DNA of 49,658 nucleotides from Micromonospora phytophila (GTDB lineage Bacteria; Actinomycetota; Actinomycetes; Mycobacteriales; Micromonosporaceae), in the NCBI RefSeq assembly GCF_023656545.1, contig NZ_JAMOKF010000009.1, positions 1-49,658 of the forward strand. The letters are read 5' to 3'. Under the pieces are notes generated by a model. That model did not search any database. It was given only the letters and a program-made list of their open reading frames with translations, and was not told where the DNA came from. Both the position numbers and the translations under genes were made by a program. How positions within the stretch are numbered: the stretch's first letter is position 1; every line of letters starts with the position of its first letter. Positions 43,078-49,658 of the stretch are shown one piece after another.

Positions 43078-44778
43078 GTGTTCCAGGAACCGGACCGGAC
43101 CCGGATAACCGGCGGAAACTCAATCGGCAGGGCGCCAGACGCCGCGGGCGGCGCGTCAGGTGCCCACCCGCCGGAGGCGTGGGACGCAGAGCTGGCCAAG
43201 GCGGTGCGGCACATTGCCGTGCTGCGCACCGGGTTCTACGTCGTCGTGCTGCTGATCGCGCTCGGCGGCCAGGTGTCCGGGGCGATGGAACGGCTCGGCA
43301 TGCCCTGGTACGTCGCCCTTCCCGCCGTCGGGGCGTTGGAGCTGGGCGGCGTTGTAGTGCTCGCGAACGCCGACGTGCGCCGTCGACTAGGCGAACCGGC
43401 GATGCTGTCCCGCGTGCTGTCGGCCGGCATCGCCACGGCCGCGGTCGCCTTCAACTGGCTGGCTCACAGCAACCACCTCGAAGGTGGTTTCTACGCGGGC
43501 ATGTCGCTGCTCGGTTATCTGGTGTGGCTGATGAGCACCGAGAACCAACGGCGGGACCGGCTGCGCGCCAAGCAGCAGCTGCCACCCACGACGCCGGCGT
43601 ACGAACCGGTCGGGCACTGGTTGCGACATCCGTGGCTGACCCGCCGTGCCCGCTCGCTGGCCAAGGCCGACCCCAGACTCGGGCTGTACGGTTCGCTCGA
43701 CGCGGCCCGCGCACAGATCCGCGCCGAGCGGCGGCAGGCGGCGCTCAGCAAGGTGTTGCGCCGCAAGATCAGTCGAGCACTGGACACCACCACCGCGGAC
43801 ATCGCCGTGGCGGTGTACGACCTCGAGGAGATCGCCCGGCGGCTGGCCGAACAGGCGGACTACGACGGGCTCACCGCGCTGATCGCCGCCGATCTGGCAC
43901 CTGCGCGCGTGCTGGCCGGGAACCTACCGGCCGGCGGCCGCCGCCGGCGGTGGCGTCGCACGGGCAGTGACCCTGTCGCACTAGCCTCGGCCGCGCGGCT
44001 GCTCGCCGATGCCCCGGAGCGGCTGCTCGCTCACGACCCCGGGCCGCTCACGGACGCGGCCCCCGTAGTCCCTGCGGCGGACGTGGCCTCCGGCGGGTCA
44101 GCGCGGCCACAGTCGGCCGGGGACGCCGTTCAGCAGGCGAACGGCACCGAGCAGGCGGGAGACGGTGACGAGCGACCGGGATCGGAGCGGTCCCGGGCGG
44201 TGACGCCGGACCGTACCGACCGGCAGGTGGAGCGGTCCGAAAGCACGGGCCAGGTCACCTCGACCACGGACCAGCCCGACCCGCTCCCCGCCTCCGACTG
44301 GGCGGCGCTGCACGCGGAACTCGCGCCGCTCCTGCCGGCAGCCCCACCGCGACGAACGCCGCGCAACACAGCAGGCCGGTCGGCCACCAGCCGGGCGGAA
44401 GGGCCGTCGACCACGGACGCGCCAGGCTCCGTCGCGGAGCCGACCGACACCGTGCCGCCGGCACCGACCCGCAGCCCGGCACCGACGCGGCGAACCGCGA
44501 CGGGACGGGCAGGTGTCGCCCGAGTCGCCGACTTGGCGGGCGAGCCGGGGCCGGTCGCGGCAGCCACGCGAGAGCTACCCCTGGTGGCCGGGCGGGACCT
44601 GCCGGACCTGGTAAACACCGCGGCGAGCCGCACCACACCACCCGTCGCGGCCCCCGACGCCGTGGAAGGAGCCACCGAGCAACGACCAGCGCCGCGACCG
44701 CGGCAGCGCCGGCGGGACGACGCAGGCCCGCAACCGAGCTCGGAGACCATCCGGCGTCGGTCGAACACCAACGCTTGA
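43078..44778 (+). CDS. Membrane protein of the DUF2637 type with long disordered tail
   Basis: The product is 566 aa from a GTG; AGAGAGG lies about 13 bases upstream. Residues 45-150 contain four membrane helices (VLRTGFYVVVLLIALGGQVS, ALPAVGALELGGVVVLANAD, VLSAGIATAAVAFNWLAHSN, GGFYAGMSLLGYLVWLMSTE). A basic helical part follows (KADPRLGLYGSLDAARAQIR, ADIAVAVYDLEEIARRLAEQ). Residues from about 300 are a Pro/Ala/Thr-rich disordered tail. This arrangement is what I know from DUF2637-like proteins on actinomycete plasmids and integrative elements, possibly transfer-related; function is unproven. No FtsK/TraB, Rep or integrase gene is in view. Confidence 0.6.
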   Translation: MFQEPDRTRITGGNSIGRAPDAAGGASGAHPPEAWDAELAKAVRHIAVLRTGFYVVVLLIALGGQVSGAMERLGMPWYVALPAVGALELGGVVVLANADVRRRLGEPAMLSRVLSAGIATAAVAFNWLAHSNHLEGGFYAGMSLLGYLVWLMSTENQRRDRLRAKQQLPPTTPAYEPVGHWLRHPWLTRRARSLAKADPRLGLYGSLDAARAQIRAERRQAALSKVLRRKISRALDTTTADIAVAVYDLEEIARRLAEQADYDGLTALIAADLAPARVLAGNLPAGGRRRRWRRTGSDPVALASAARLLADAPERLLAHDPGPLTDAAPVVPAADVASGGSARPQSAGDAVQQANGTEQAGDGDERPGSERSRAVTPDRTDRQVERSESTGQVTSTTDQPDPLPASDWAALHAELAPLLPAAPPRRTPRNTAGRSATSRAEGPSTTDAPGSVAEPTDTVPPAPTRSPAPTRRTATGRAGVARVADLAGEPGPVAAATRELPLVAGRDLPDLVNTAASRTTPPVAAPDAVEGATEQRPAPRPRQRRRDDAGPQPSSETIRRRSNTNA

Positions 44779-44837
44779 AGCCTGTGAGGATCGGTTCGGC
44801 GCCGTCCACCCCTCGGCTTGACTGAGCTGGGGTTGCT

Positions 44838-45031
44838 ATGGATCGCTGGCTGAACGAGCTGACCAACGCCGAGCGGGAGGAGCTGGCCCGGCTGCGCCAG
44901 GAGAGCCGCGGCAGCGGCTGCACTCGACCCTGGGCTACCGCACCCTGGCCGAGGCCCTCACCGACTACCAGACCACGCCTGACCAGCAATCCTACGAAGA
45001 CCTGCCCAGAAGCCTTGACACAGCTCAGTAG
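44838..45031 (+). pseudogene. IS3-family transposase, internally deleted
   Basis: The left part (MDRWLNELTNAEREELARLR) is the OrfA end-region with its leucine-zipper-like ERE-LARLR. At about 44912 the sequence jumps, in another frame, to the last part of OrfB: RLHSTLGYRTLAEALTDYQT and SYEDLPRSLDTAQ followed by TAG. RLHSTLGY is the conserved R-x-HS-x-LGY of IS3 integrases. The whole DDE core between them is missing. Confidence 0.7.
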
Positions 45032-45245
45032 GGGTAGCGGGTGCGTTTGATCGTGGTGACGGGCGTCTGCCGGTGACGTGTGCTGGCGAACTTCTCGACG
45101 ACGCCGTTGGCGTTGAGGCACGCGCAGTACCTACGGCTCTCCCGGGACCTGGTGACTGCCCGGGTGGTCGAGCAACCTGCCGCGGCCGTCGCCCGCTACC
45201 TCGGCTGCGGTCTCACCTGAGCCCGTCCGCGCGGTAGTGTCGGGC
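45032..45245. other. Patchwork of gene ends before the MazF-like gene
   Basis: On the minus strand 45120-45027 reads LNANGVVEKFASTRHRQTPV, TTIKRTRYPY and a stop. On the plus strand 45120-45221 reads HAQYLRLSRDLVTARVVEQP, AAAVARYLGCGLT and a TGA. Both look like ends of former genes; neither family is clear. Confidence 0.35.
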
Positions 45246-45665
45246 ATGGAACGCGGCGAGCTCTGGTGGGCACAGTTCGACGACAAGCGACCCGTCGTGC
45301 TGCTGTCGGGTGGTGCGGGGCCGGAGTTCCGGGCGGTGCAGATTGTCGCCCCGGCCACGCCAGTCGAGAAGCAGGGGTTCCTGCTGATGTCCGGTGAGCA
45401 GGCGGTCGACGCGGATGAGCGGCGCCGCGTCGTCGAGGCGGCCGGGCCGGACGTGCGGGCGATCGGCATCGAAGTCTTCTTCGGGGCGCAGGAGGGGCTC
45501 GCCGAGGATGGTGTCGTGCGGGTGGCGCTGCCCTTGGATGGGAAGATCTTCTGCACTTGGATGCTGTCCCTCGCCGGGGAGTACCTGATCGAGCGGATCG
45601 GGGTCCTCTCTCCGGCGAAGCGGCGCGAGCTCGACGTCGCGATGGAGCTGTCCGGCGCCGAGTGA
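45246..45665 (+). CDS. MazF/PemK-like toxin-family protein
   Basis: From the ATG at 45246 the product is 139 aa. The opening MERGELWWAQFDDKRPVVLL matches the MazF/PemK pattern (R-G-E-(I/L)-W-W-x-(D/Q)-F... RPVV-(V/L)-LS). The SH3-like barrel would continue through EFRAVQIVAPATP and GIEVFFGAQEGLAEDGVVRV. MazF toxins cut mRNA at short sequences; no antitoxin gene is visible next to it, as only remnants flank it. It may be an orphan, or a MazF-fold protein with another role. The arginine and serine of the active strand (KRPVVLLS) are present. Confidence 0.65.
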   Translation: MERGELWWAQFDDKRPVVLLSGGAGPEFRAVQIVAPATPVEKQGFLLMSGEQAVDADERRRVVEAAGPDVRAIGIEVFFGAQEGLAEDGVVRVALPLDGKIFCTWMLSLAGEYLIERIGVLSPAKRRELDVAMELSGAE

Positions 45666-45677
45666 CGGCGGCCCGGC

Positions 45678-46000
45678 TCACCGCGCCAGTGCGCCCCGTG
45701 CGGCGAGCATCGCGCGGTGCGGGGAGGACCGGTCGCCGAGCCGGGCGGGTAGTACCCGCGCGGGGGGACTGACCCGGCCAGGCCAGGCCAGCAAGGACAG
45801 CTGACGGATGACCTCGTCGATATGTCCAGGGACCGACGCGGCGAAGCCGCCGATCACGATCGCCTCGGGGCGCACCAGCTCTTCCGTGCCGATCAGGGCA
45901 GCCGCCAGGGGCCGCGTAGACCTTTCGATCGCCGTGACGGCCGACGGCGTACGGCCGGGGAAGTCAGACCGCAGCTGGTAGACGTGCGGGTCATGGTCAA
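45678..46000 (-). pseudogene. ROK-family (glucokinase/NagC) C-terminal remnant
   Basis: The minus-strand frame reads VTAIERSTRPLAAALIGTEE, LVRPEAIVIGGFAASVPGHI and a normal C-terminus (RVLPARLGDRSSPHRAMLAA). This is the end of a ROK sugar kinase or repressor: helix, then the IVIGG strand and the late (G)D-x-(S/A)-x-x-x-GA stretch. The ATP-binding and zinc motifs, and the first 200 or more residues, are absent. Confidence 0.6.
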
Positions 46001-46096
46001 GTGCCCGCTTGTCGGCGCGACCGGGCGCCGCGACGCCGAGCAGCGCGGCAGATCCGCGCATCTGGTCTTGGCAGGCCGTGGTCGGCTCCGGGATCG

Positions 46097-46909
46097 CTAG
46101 GCCGTCGCGGCGCTGGCCTGATGTGGGTCACCGAGCAACCGGCGGGCGCCCTGACGGACGGCGTCCCAGTCGGTCTTGGGTGTGCGGTTGAGGTTCTTAG
46201 CGAGCCAGTGCGCCCGGTCCTCGTGTTCACGCCGCAGCCAGGCGAGATCAAGGTCCACTCCGGGCAGGCGGCCACGGCGTTCCAACTGTTCGACCCGCTG
46301 CAGCATCACCGTCATCAGCTCTCGGTCGAGCGCGTATACAGCCTCAACGTATGCAGCAGTCGGGACGCAGACCCGGACAGCCGGGCCGGCGATGAAACCG
46401 ATCTCGCCGTTGTCCTCGTGCCGCCAGTCTACGGTGATCTCGTCGCTGTCGCCGCGGACAGTGCGCCAGAACCGAAGACTCGGAGCATTCCGCAGGTAAC
46501 CGAGGTCCAGGTAGTGCGCGCCGTGCCAGTTCGCGGCCATGACCACCGGGTGGTCGGGCACATTCGGGTCGATGCCCCCGAATCCGTCCTCGTCACCGAC
46601 GGTGACGAATGCGAGCGGATCGCATGCCCACTGCGCGGGGTCGGAGGCGATGAACAGCTGCAGGTCGGCGGGCACCGGCTCGAGGACGTCCGGCGTGAGG
46701 ACATTGACGTCTTCCCAGAGCCGGGCCAGGTAGTAGTCGACGTAGGGATGCGGATGCTCGAGGCGGGTCCTTCGCAGCAACTGGTGCCCGCCGACCTCGA
46801 GCCAGTACCAGCCCTCGGTGAGCCCGAACCAGTGCAGCGTTGGTTGGTCACCGCCCCACGACGACACCTTGTCCAGCGGATACAGCTCGAAGCAGAACCC
46901 GATCATCAA
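46097..46909 (-). CDS. DUF5984-like protein
   Basis: The product is 270 aa (MMIGFCFELYPLDKVSSWGG). The segment TLHWFGLTEGWYWLEVGGHQ, LLRRTRLEHPHPYVDYYLAR matches the pattern I know from DUF5984: F-x-L-x-P-L, W-GG, LHWF-LTDGWYW, (E)LLR-Y. The middle (FRFW-type LRFWRTVRGDSDEITVDWRH) and C-terminus (DLAWLRREHEDRAHWLAKNL) are helical and acidic. Function is unknown; such single-domain proteins occur in actinobacterial accessory clusters together with SMI1-type and other presumed immunity genes. It is divergent from an unrecognised gene (46997), 87 bases away. Confidence 0.65.
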   Translation of the reverse strand: MMIGFCFELYPLDKVSSWGGDQPTLHWFGLTEGWYWLEVGGHQLLRRTRLEHPHPYVDYYLARLWEDVNVLTPDVLEPVPADLQLFIASDPAQWACDPLAFVTVGDEDGFGGIDPNVPDHPVVMAANWHGAHYLDLGYLRNAPSLRFWRTVRGDSDEITVDWRHEDNGEIGFIAGPAVRVCVPTAAYVEAVYALDRELMTVMLQRVEQLERRGRLPGVDLDLAWLRREHEDRAHWLAKNLNRTPKTDWDAVRQGARRLLGDPHQASAATA

Positions 46910-46996
46910 GGCAGTATCGCGTAAGCCTCGTCGCGTCAGCGGATGTGGACGTAGCCGGTCGCGACCCCGTCCGCACGATAGCTGCTATGGTCCGGC

Positions 46997-48115
46997 ATGC
47001 TGCTCAACCGCGTGCGTTTCACCGTCGATGCTGACCACAGCCAGTACCTGGTGGCCGATCAAGACGCCGACATCAGCCGTGAGTTCACCACTGGAGGCAC
47101 CGGACTCATCGGCCCGCAGGGAGACGTGGCCGTCGTGTACACCGGCACTGCGTACGGCCCGGTTCGGCTCACGGTCGAGGCGCATGATGTCCCACCGGAC
47201 CCCGACCCGGAATCCTGGGACGAAGTCGTGGACGTGAGTTTCGAGCTGCCCAGCGCAAGGCTGACCATCCGGACGCTCATGTCAGGCCCCGCCGCCACCT
47301 TTGACCTTGCATCCGGCAGGGGTGCCTACTGGCTCCGGCTGCAGGCGCGAGGACGCGACGACGCCCGGGACGACCCCAAGGGCGAGGACGACGAGCCGAT
47401 CGAGGAACACCTGATCGTGGTCTGGCCCGCCGAAAGGGTCCCAGGCGTTCCGCACGCCGTCGTGCACAAGGCCACCGACCGGGTCGGTGCCTACCACCGA
47501 CGCGAGGAGACTCGGCGAGGCAGCTCAGCGTCGTCCACTCTAGAGTTTCGTACCTCACCAGCGCAGTGGTCCATCCCTGACTGGGTACGGTGGCCAGCCG
47601 AGCCCGGCGTACAAGTGCCGGTCGACCAGGCCGTCCTCCGCTCGGCCCGTCTCGACTTGACCGTGACCGCGGTGACCGTGTACCGGACGGGGTGCCTGAT
47701 TCCCCTCAATGTCCACGCGCGGCAGTCAGATCTGGACCTGCCCGGGTGGAAGAGGTTCAGCGATGTAGCAGGGCACGGGTTCGGGTTCCCCGGACACTCG
47801 CTTCGCCGCCCACTTCATCCCGATGCGCTCCGGCTGAGCATCGCCTGGCCGGGCCAGCCGCCGGTAACTTCGGCGAAGGCCAGGGATACCGACAGCCAGC
47901 GACCCGACGGGCCGACTCTCGTGGGCTACTGGCACGGCGCCATCGTCATGAGGGACTACGTGGTCGCCGACCACTGGGCGTGGCTGTGGCCGCGACCACC
48001 CGCGCACTCGCTGCAGCTCACGGTGGAGTGGCCAGCCCTGGGCGTACCACCAACGACGGTCACGCTCGACGGTGGTCGAATCGCCGCCGCCCACGGGCCC
48101 GGCGCTGACCACTGA
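46997..48115 (+). CDS. Protein of unknown function, beta-rich
   Basis: The product is 372 aa from an ATG (MLLNRVRFTVDADHSQYLVA). I do not recognise it. The first 180 residues are beta-rich with repeating strands (REFTTGGTGLIGPQGDVAVV, YTGTAYGPVRLTVEAHDVPP, DVSFELPSARLTIRTLMSGP). This opening, with a G-x-V-V-x-TG-x-x-x-GPV pattern, resembles small immunity-like proteins in actinobacteria. The second half has similar strands (LRSARLDLTVTAVTVYRTGC; LRLSIAWPGQPPVTSAKARD; HSLQLTVEWPALGVPPTTVT). No signal, helix bundle or catalytic motif is evident. It is divergent from the DUF5984 gene. Confidence 0.55.
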   Translation: MLLNRVRFTVDADHSQYLVADQDADISREFTTGGTGLIGPQGDVAVVYTGTAYGPVRLTVEAHDVPPDPDPESWDEVVDVSFELPSARLTIRTLMSGPAATFDLASGRGAYWLRLQARGRDDARDDPKGEDDEPIEEHLIVVWPAERVPGVPHAVVHKATDRVGAYHRREETRRGSSASSTLEFRTSPAQWSIPDWVRWPAEPGVQVPVDQAVLRSARLDLTVTAVTVYRTGCLIPLNVHARQSDLDLPGWKRFSDVAGHGFGFPGHSLRRPLHPDALRLSIAWPGQPPVTSAKARDTDSQRPDGPTLVGYWHGAIVMRDYVVADHWAWLWPRPPAHSLQLTVEWPALGVPPTTVTLDGGRIAAAHGPGADH

Positions 48116-48166
48116 GCGCCGGCTGTGGCCAATACGGCAGTCACACTTCGTCTTTGAGCAGACCAG

Positions 48167-48877
48167 ATGGACGGCGGCCTGACCTGCTGGTTAGATCACG
48201 CCGTGACGACGGTGGAGGAGTTGTTAGCGGAGGCGGCCTCGGACCCGCGTGCGCCGGCGTGGGGCGTGTTGTATGAGCGGGCTTGCCAGGAGGGCTTTGA
48301 CAAAGCAGAAGAGACGCTGCTCATCGCGCGGCTAGCGACCATCGCTTCTGTGTTCATGCCCGCTGATCGCGACGAGGTGCTGATCCTCGCCGGGAAACTA
48401 GCGGTCGATATGGATGAGCGATCTCACCGCCGGCAGGCCGACATCCTGGTGCAACTGTGTCACCTGACCACCGACTGGCTCCCGACGCCGGCTGACGCGC
48501 GGTCGTTTATCTACCGTCTCCGCGCGGTCATGGCGCTGGAAGGCGACATGCTCTGGGGCGAAGAACTCGAACGGCTCATCTACGACGAGGTCGAGGTCGA
48601 GTGCCCGAACTGTGAGACGTCCCTGTTCATAGCGTTCGGCGAACGGGGTCACTTCGCCACGCACGAGGACTATGCGACGAAGTCGGATGTTGCACAGACG
48701 CCGTTGCTGCCGGCGACATCTGTCGATCTTGAGGGCGTCGGCCTGCGGCTGTACTGCATGAGCACCGAAGTCGGACAGCAGTCCGTTGCCGAAGCGGTCA
48801 CCCACGTATTCGGCCGCGCCACCTGCACCCAATGTGCTGGCACGTTCCGCGTATCGGACCAAATCGAGCGTTATTAG
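48167..48877 (+). CDS. Helical protein with C-terminal zinc-ribbon-like Cys pairs
   Basis: The product is 236 aa from an ATG at 48167; a GTG at 48203 (VTTVEELLAEAASDPRAPAW) is an alternative that fits the first helix better, and neither has a clear RBS. The first 140 residues are helical (GVLYERACQEGFDKAEETLL; MADERSH-like MDERSHRRQADILVQLCHLT). Then VECPNCETSLFIAFGERGHF and, 80 residues later, ATCTQCAGTFRVSDQ provide two CxxC pairs that can form one zinc site. I do not recognise the family. It follows the preceding unknown gene by 51 bases and may be co-transcribed. Confidence 0.55.
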   Translation: MDGGLTCWLDHAVTTVEELLAEAASDPRAPAWGVLYERACQEGFDKAEETLLIARLATIASVFMPADRDEVLILAGKLAVDMDERSHRRQADILVQLCHLTTDWLPTPADARSFIYRLRAVMALEGDMLWGEELERLIYDEVEVECPNCETSLFIAFGERGHFATHEDYATKSDVAQTPLLPATSVDLEGVGLRLYCMSTEVGQQSVAEAVTHVFGRATCTQCAGTFRVSDQIERY

Positions 48878-48884
48878 TACGGCG

Positions 48885-49128
48885 GTCACGTTGTTCGCTG
48901 AGCTGCTTCGGCTCCCGGCGCGGTAGTGACTGATTCGCACGAGGGCTTGGTGTCGGCGTCGCCAGTAGGACCAGCGCATCAGGTGGGCGATGTCGGGTGC
49001 CCGTTGGAGCAGCGCGGCGATCAGGCGTCTGATCTCTGGAACGATCAGGGCGATCACCTCTGGCGCAGCGGGGACGGTCAGGGCCGCGGTGGTGAAGGTC
49101 AGGACGGCCAGTGTCAGCGCTCAGGTAA
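48885..49128 (-). pseudogene. IS701-like transposase, C-terminal remnant
   Basis: The minus-strand frame reads LTLAVLTFTTAALTVPAAPE, VIALIVPEIRRLIAALLQRA, then HLMRWSYWRRRHQALVRISH. The VPEIRRL-(x)n-WS-x-WRRRHQ-x-x-x-x-(S/C)HY pattern is the end of the common actinobacterial DDE transposases of the IS701 type. The catalytic core is not present; upstream DNA belongs to another element. Confidence 0.65.
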
Positions 49129-49143
49129 TTCCGCCAGGAGGCC

Positions 49144-49326
49144 GTGATCCGCTCCATTGCGATCACCGCCAACCGCGCACCCCAGGACTGGTATCCGCTG
49201 TTCCCCAACCCCGTCGTCGCCGAACCGCTGCTCGACCGGCTGATCAATACCAACCACCAGGTCTTCATGAACGGTCCCTCATACCGGCCGAACAAACGAC
49301 CCAAGGCGTCGGTCACCAAAGCCTGA
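49144..49326 (+). pseudogene. IS21 helper ATPase (IstB-like), C-terminal remnant
   Basis: From a GTG the frame reads SIAITANRAPQDWYPLFPNP, then VVAEPLLDRLINTNHQVFMN and GPSYRPNKRPK. This is the end of an IstB-type ATPase of IS21 elements (sensor region T-(A/S)-NR-x-P-x-DW, then LLDRL-N and SYRP). The Walker motifs and about 200 N-terminal residues are missing. Confidence 0.7.
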
Positions 49327-49376
49327 GCCGGCCCGCGGGTGCTGCCGAGACCGTGGGCCCACTGACCCGGCGTTGC

Positions 49377-49658
49377 TCAGCCGACCGGTCCCGTTGTCGC
49401 GTGCGGCCGTACCGCCGGTTCGAGCAGCGACAACGTCCGCTGCTGCGCATCGAGGGCGACGCGGATGCCGACCGGCATCGGCAGATTCGGACCGGCGTGT
49501 CCGAACTCGACGTTGCCCAGGACCGGGATGCCACGGTCGCCGAGGACGTCGAGGACTATCTCGGGCAGGGTCGGGGACGCGTCGGGCGCCCCGAGCCCGT
49601 CGATCGCGTACGGGACGCCCACGACCATGCCGGAGATCCGATCGAGGATGCCGCAGTG
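49377..49658 (-). CDS. LD-carboxypeptidase (S66, muropeptide) C-terminal part, cut by the right edge
   Basis: The minus-strand frame is open to the end of the window (CGILDRISGMVVGVPYAIDG) and stops at 49377, giving about 93 residues. GIPVLGNVEFGHAGPNLPMP, then VGIRVALDAQQRTLSLLEPA, is the typical end of peptidase S66 enzymes, where the catalytic His lies in the (F/V)GH motif. These cut the L-Lys/DAP-D-Ala bond of murein tetrapeptides in the cytosol, or act on peptide antibiotics such as microcin C7 (MccF type). The N-terminal Ser is outside the window. Confidence 0.8.
   Translation of the reverse strand, partial: HCGILDRISGMVVGVPYAIDGLGAPDASPTLPEIVLDVLGDRGIPVLGNVEFGHAGPNLPMPVGIRVALDAQQRTLSLLEPAVRPHATTGPVG

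Overview
The window is GC-rich with strongly GC-biased third codon positions, frequent GTG starts and Shine-Dalgarno sites of the GGAGG type. The gene content points to a filamentous actinomycete, most likely Micromonosporaceae (Micromonospora-like): an F420-type LLM oxidoreductase, a GylR-type glycerol regulator, a SigG-like ECF sigma factor, secreted S1 and S8 proteases, a secreted beta-helix glucanase candidate and a DUF2637-like membrane protein. The genus is inference; there is no rRNA or complete tRNA to anchor it.

Layout. 1-5.3 kb: a HEAT-repeat gene cut by the window edge, a CoA-transferase, an Lrp regulator divergent from an LLM oxidoreductase/nucleoside deaminase pair, and a frameshifted GNAT gene. 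5.4-8.0 kb: a complete polar amino-acid ABC importer (binding lipoprotein, permease, ATPase) with a strong hairpin after the binding-protein gene. 8.0-9.06 kb: about 1.1 kb without a convincing gene but with an orphan U-tract terminator. 9.07-15.8 kb: a glycerol regulon, glpF-glpK-glpD, divergent from an IclR (GylR-like) regulator that is followed by a second glycerol kinase; a promoter and a perfect palindrome lie between them. 15.9-20 kb: a membrane diguanylate cyclase, a FetB-like permease without its ATPase, a truncated TetR facing a DUF4386 gene whose promoter is embedded in an operator, and a decayed MFS gene. 20-26.3 kb: a secreted PI-PLC-like protein with a lectin domain, an unknown gene, an S1 protease, and a SigG-like ECF sigma factor followed by a cupin-like stretch open into a DUF6069 membrane protein.

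26.3-28.2 kb is a scar region: a truncated oxidase, the 3' end of a tRNA-Arg-like sequence (possible attachment site), a frameshifted IS481-type transposase end, then a DUF7660 gene and an SMI1/KNR4 gene. 28.8-40.7 kb alternates divergent regulator/target pairs (TetR/hydrolase, PucR/FAD dehydrogenase, GlxA/DUF6010) with an RsbW-like ATPase, a subtilase and a GH55-like beta-helix protein that has a LacI-type palindrome upstream.

41-49.3 kb is accessory DNA: unknown genes, a DUF2637-like protein, a MazF/PemK-like toxin, a DUF5984 gene, two unrecognised genes and remnants of IS3, IS701-like and IS21 transposases. The right edge holds the end of an LD-carboxypeptidase (S66).

No CRISPR array or intact mobile element is visible. 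The least explained parts are the unrecognised genes at 41.1-41.8 and 47.0-48.9 kb, the orphan terminator near 8.7 kb, and the cupin-DUF6069 read-through.
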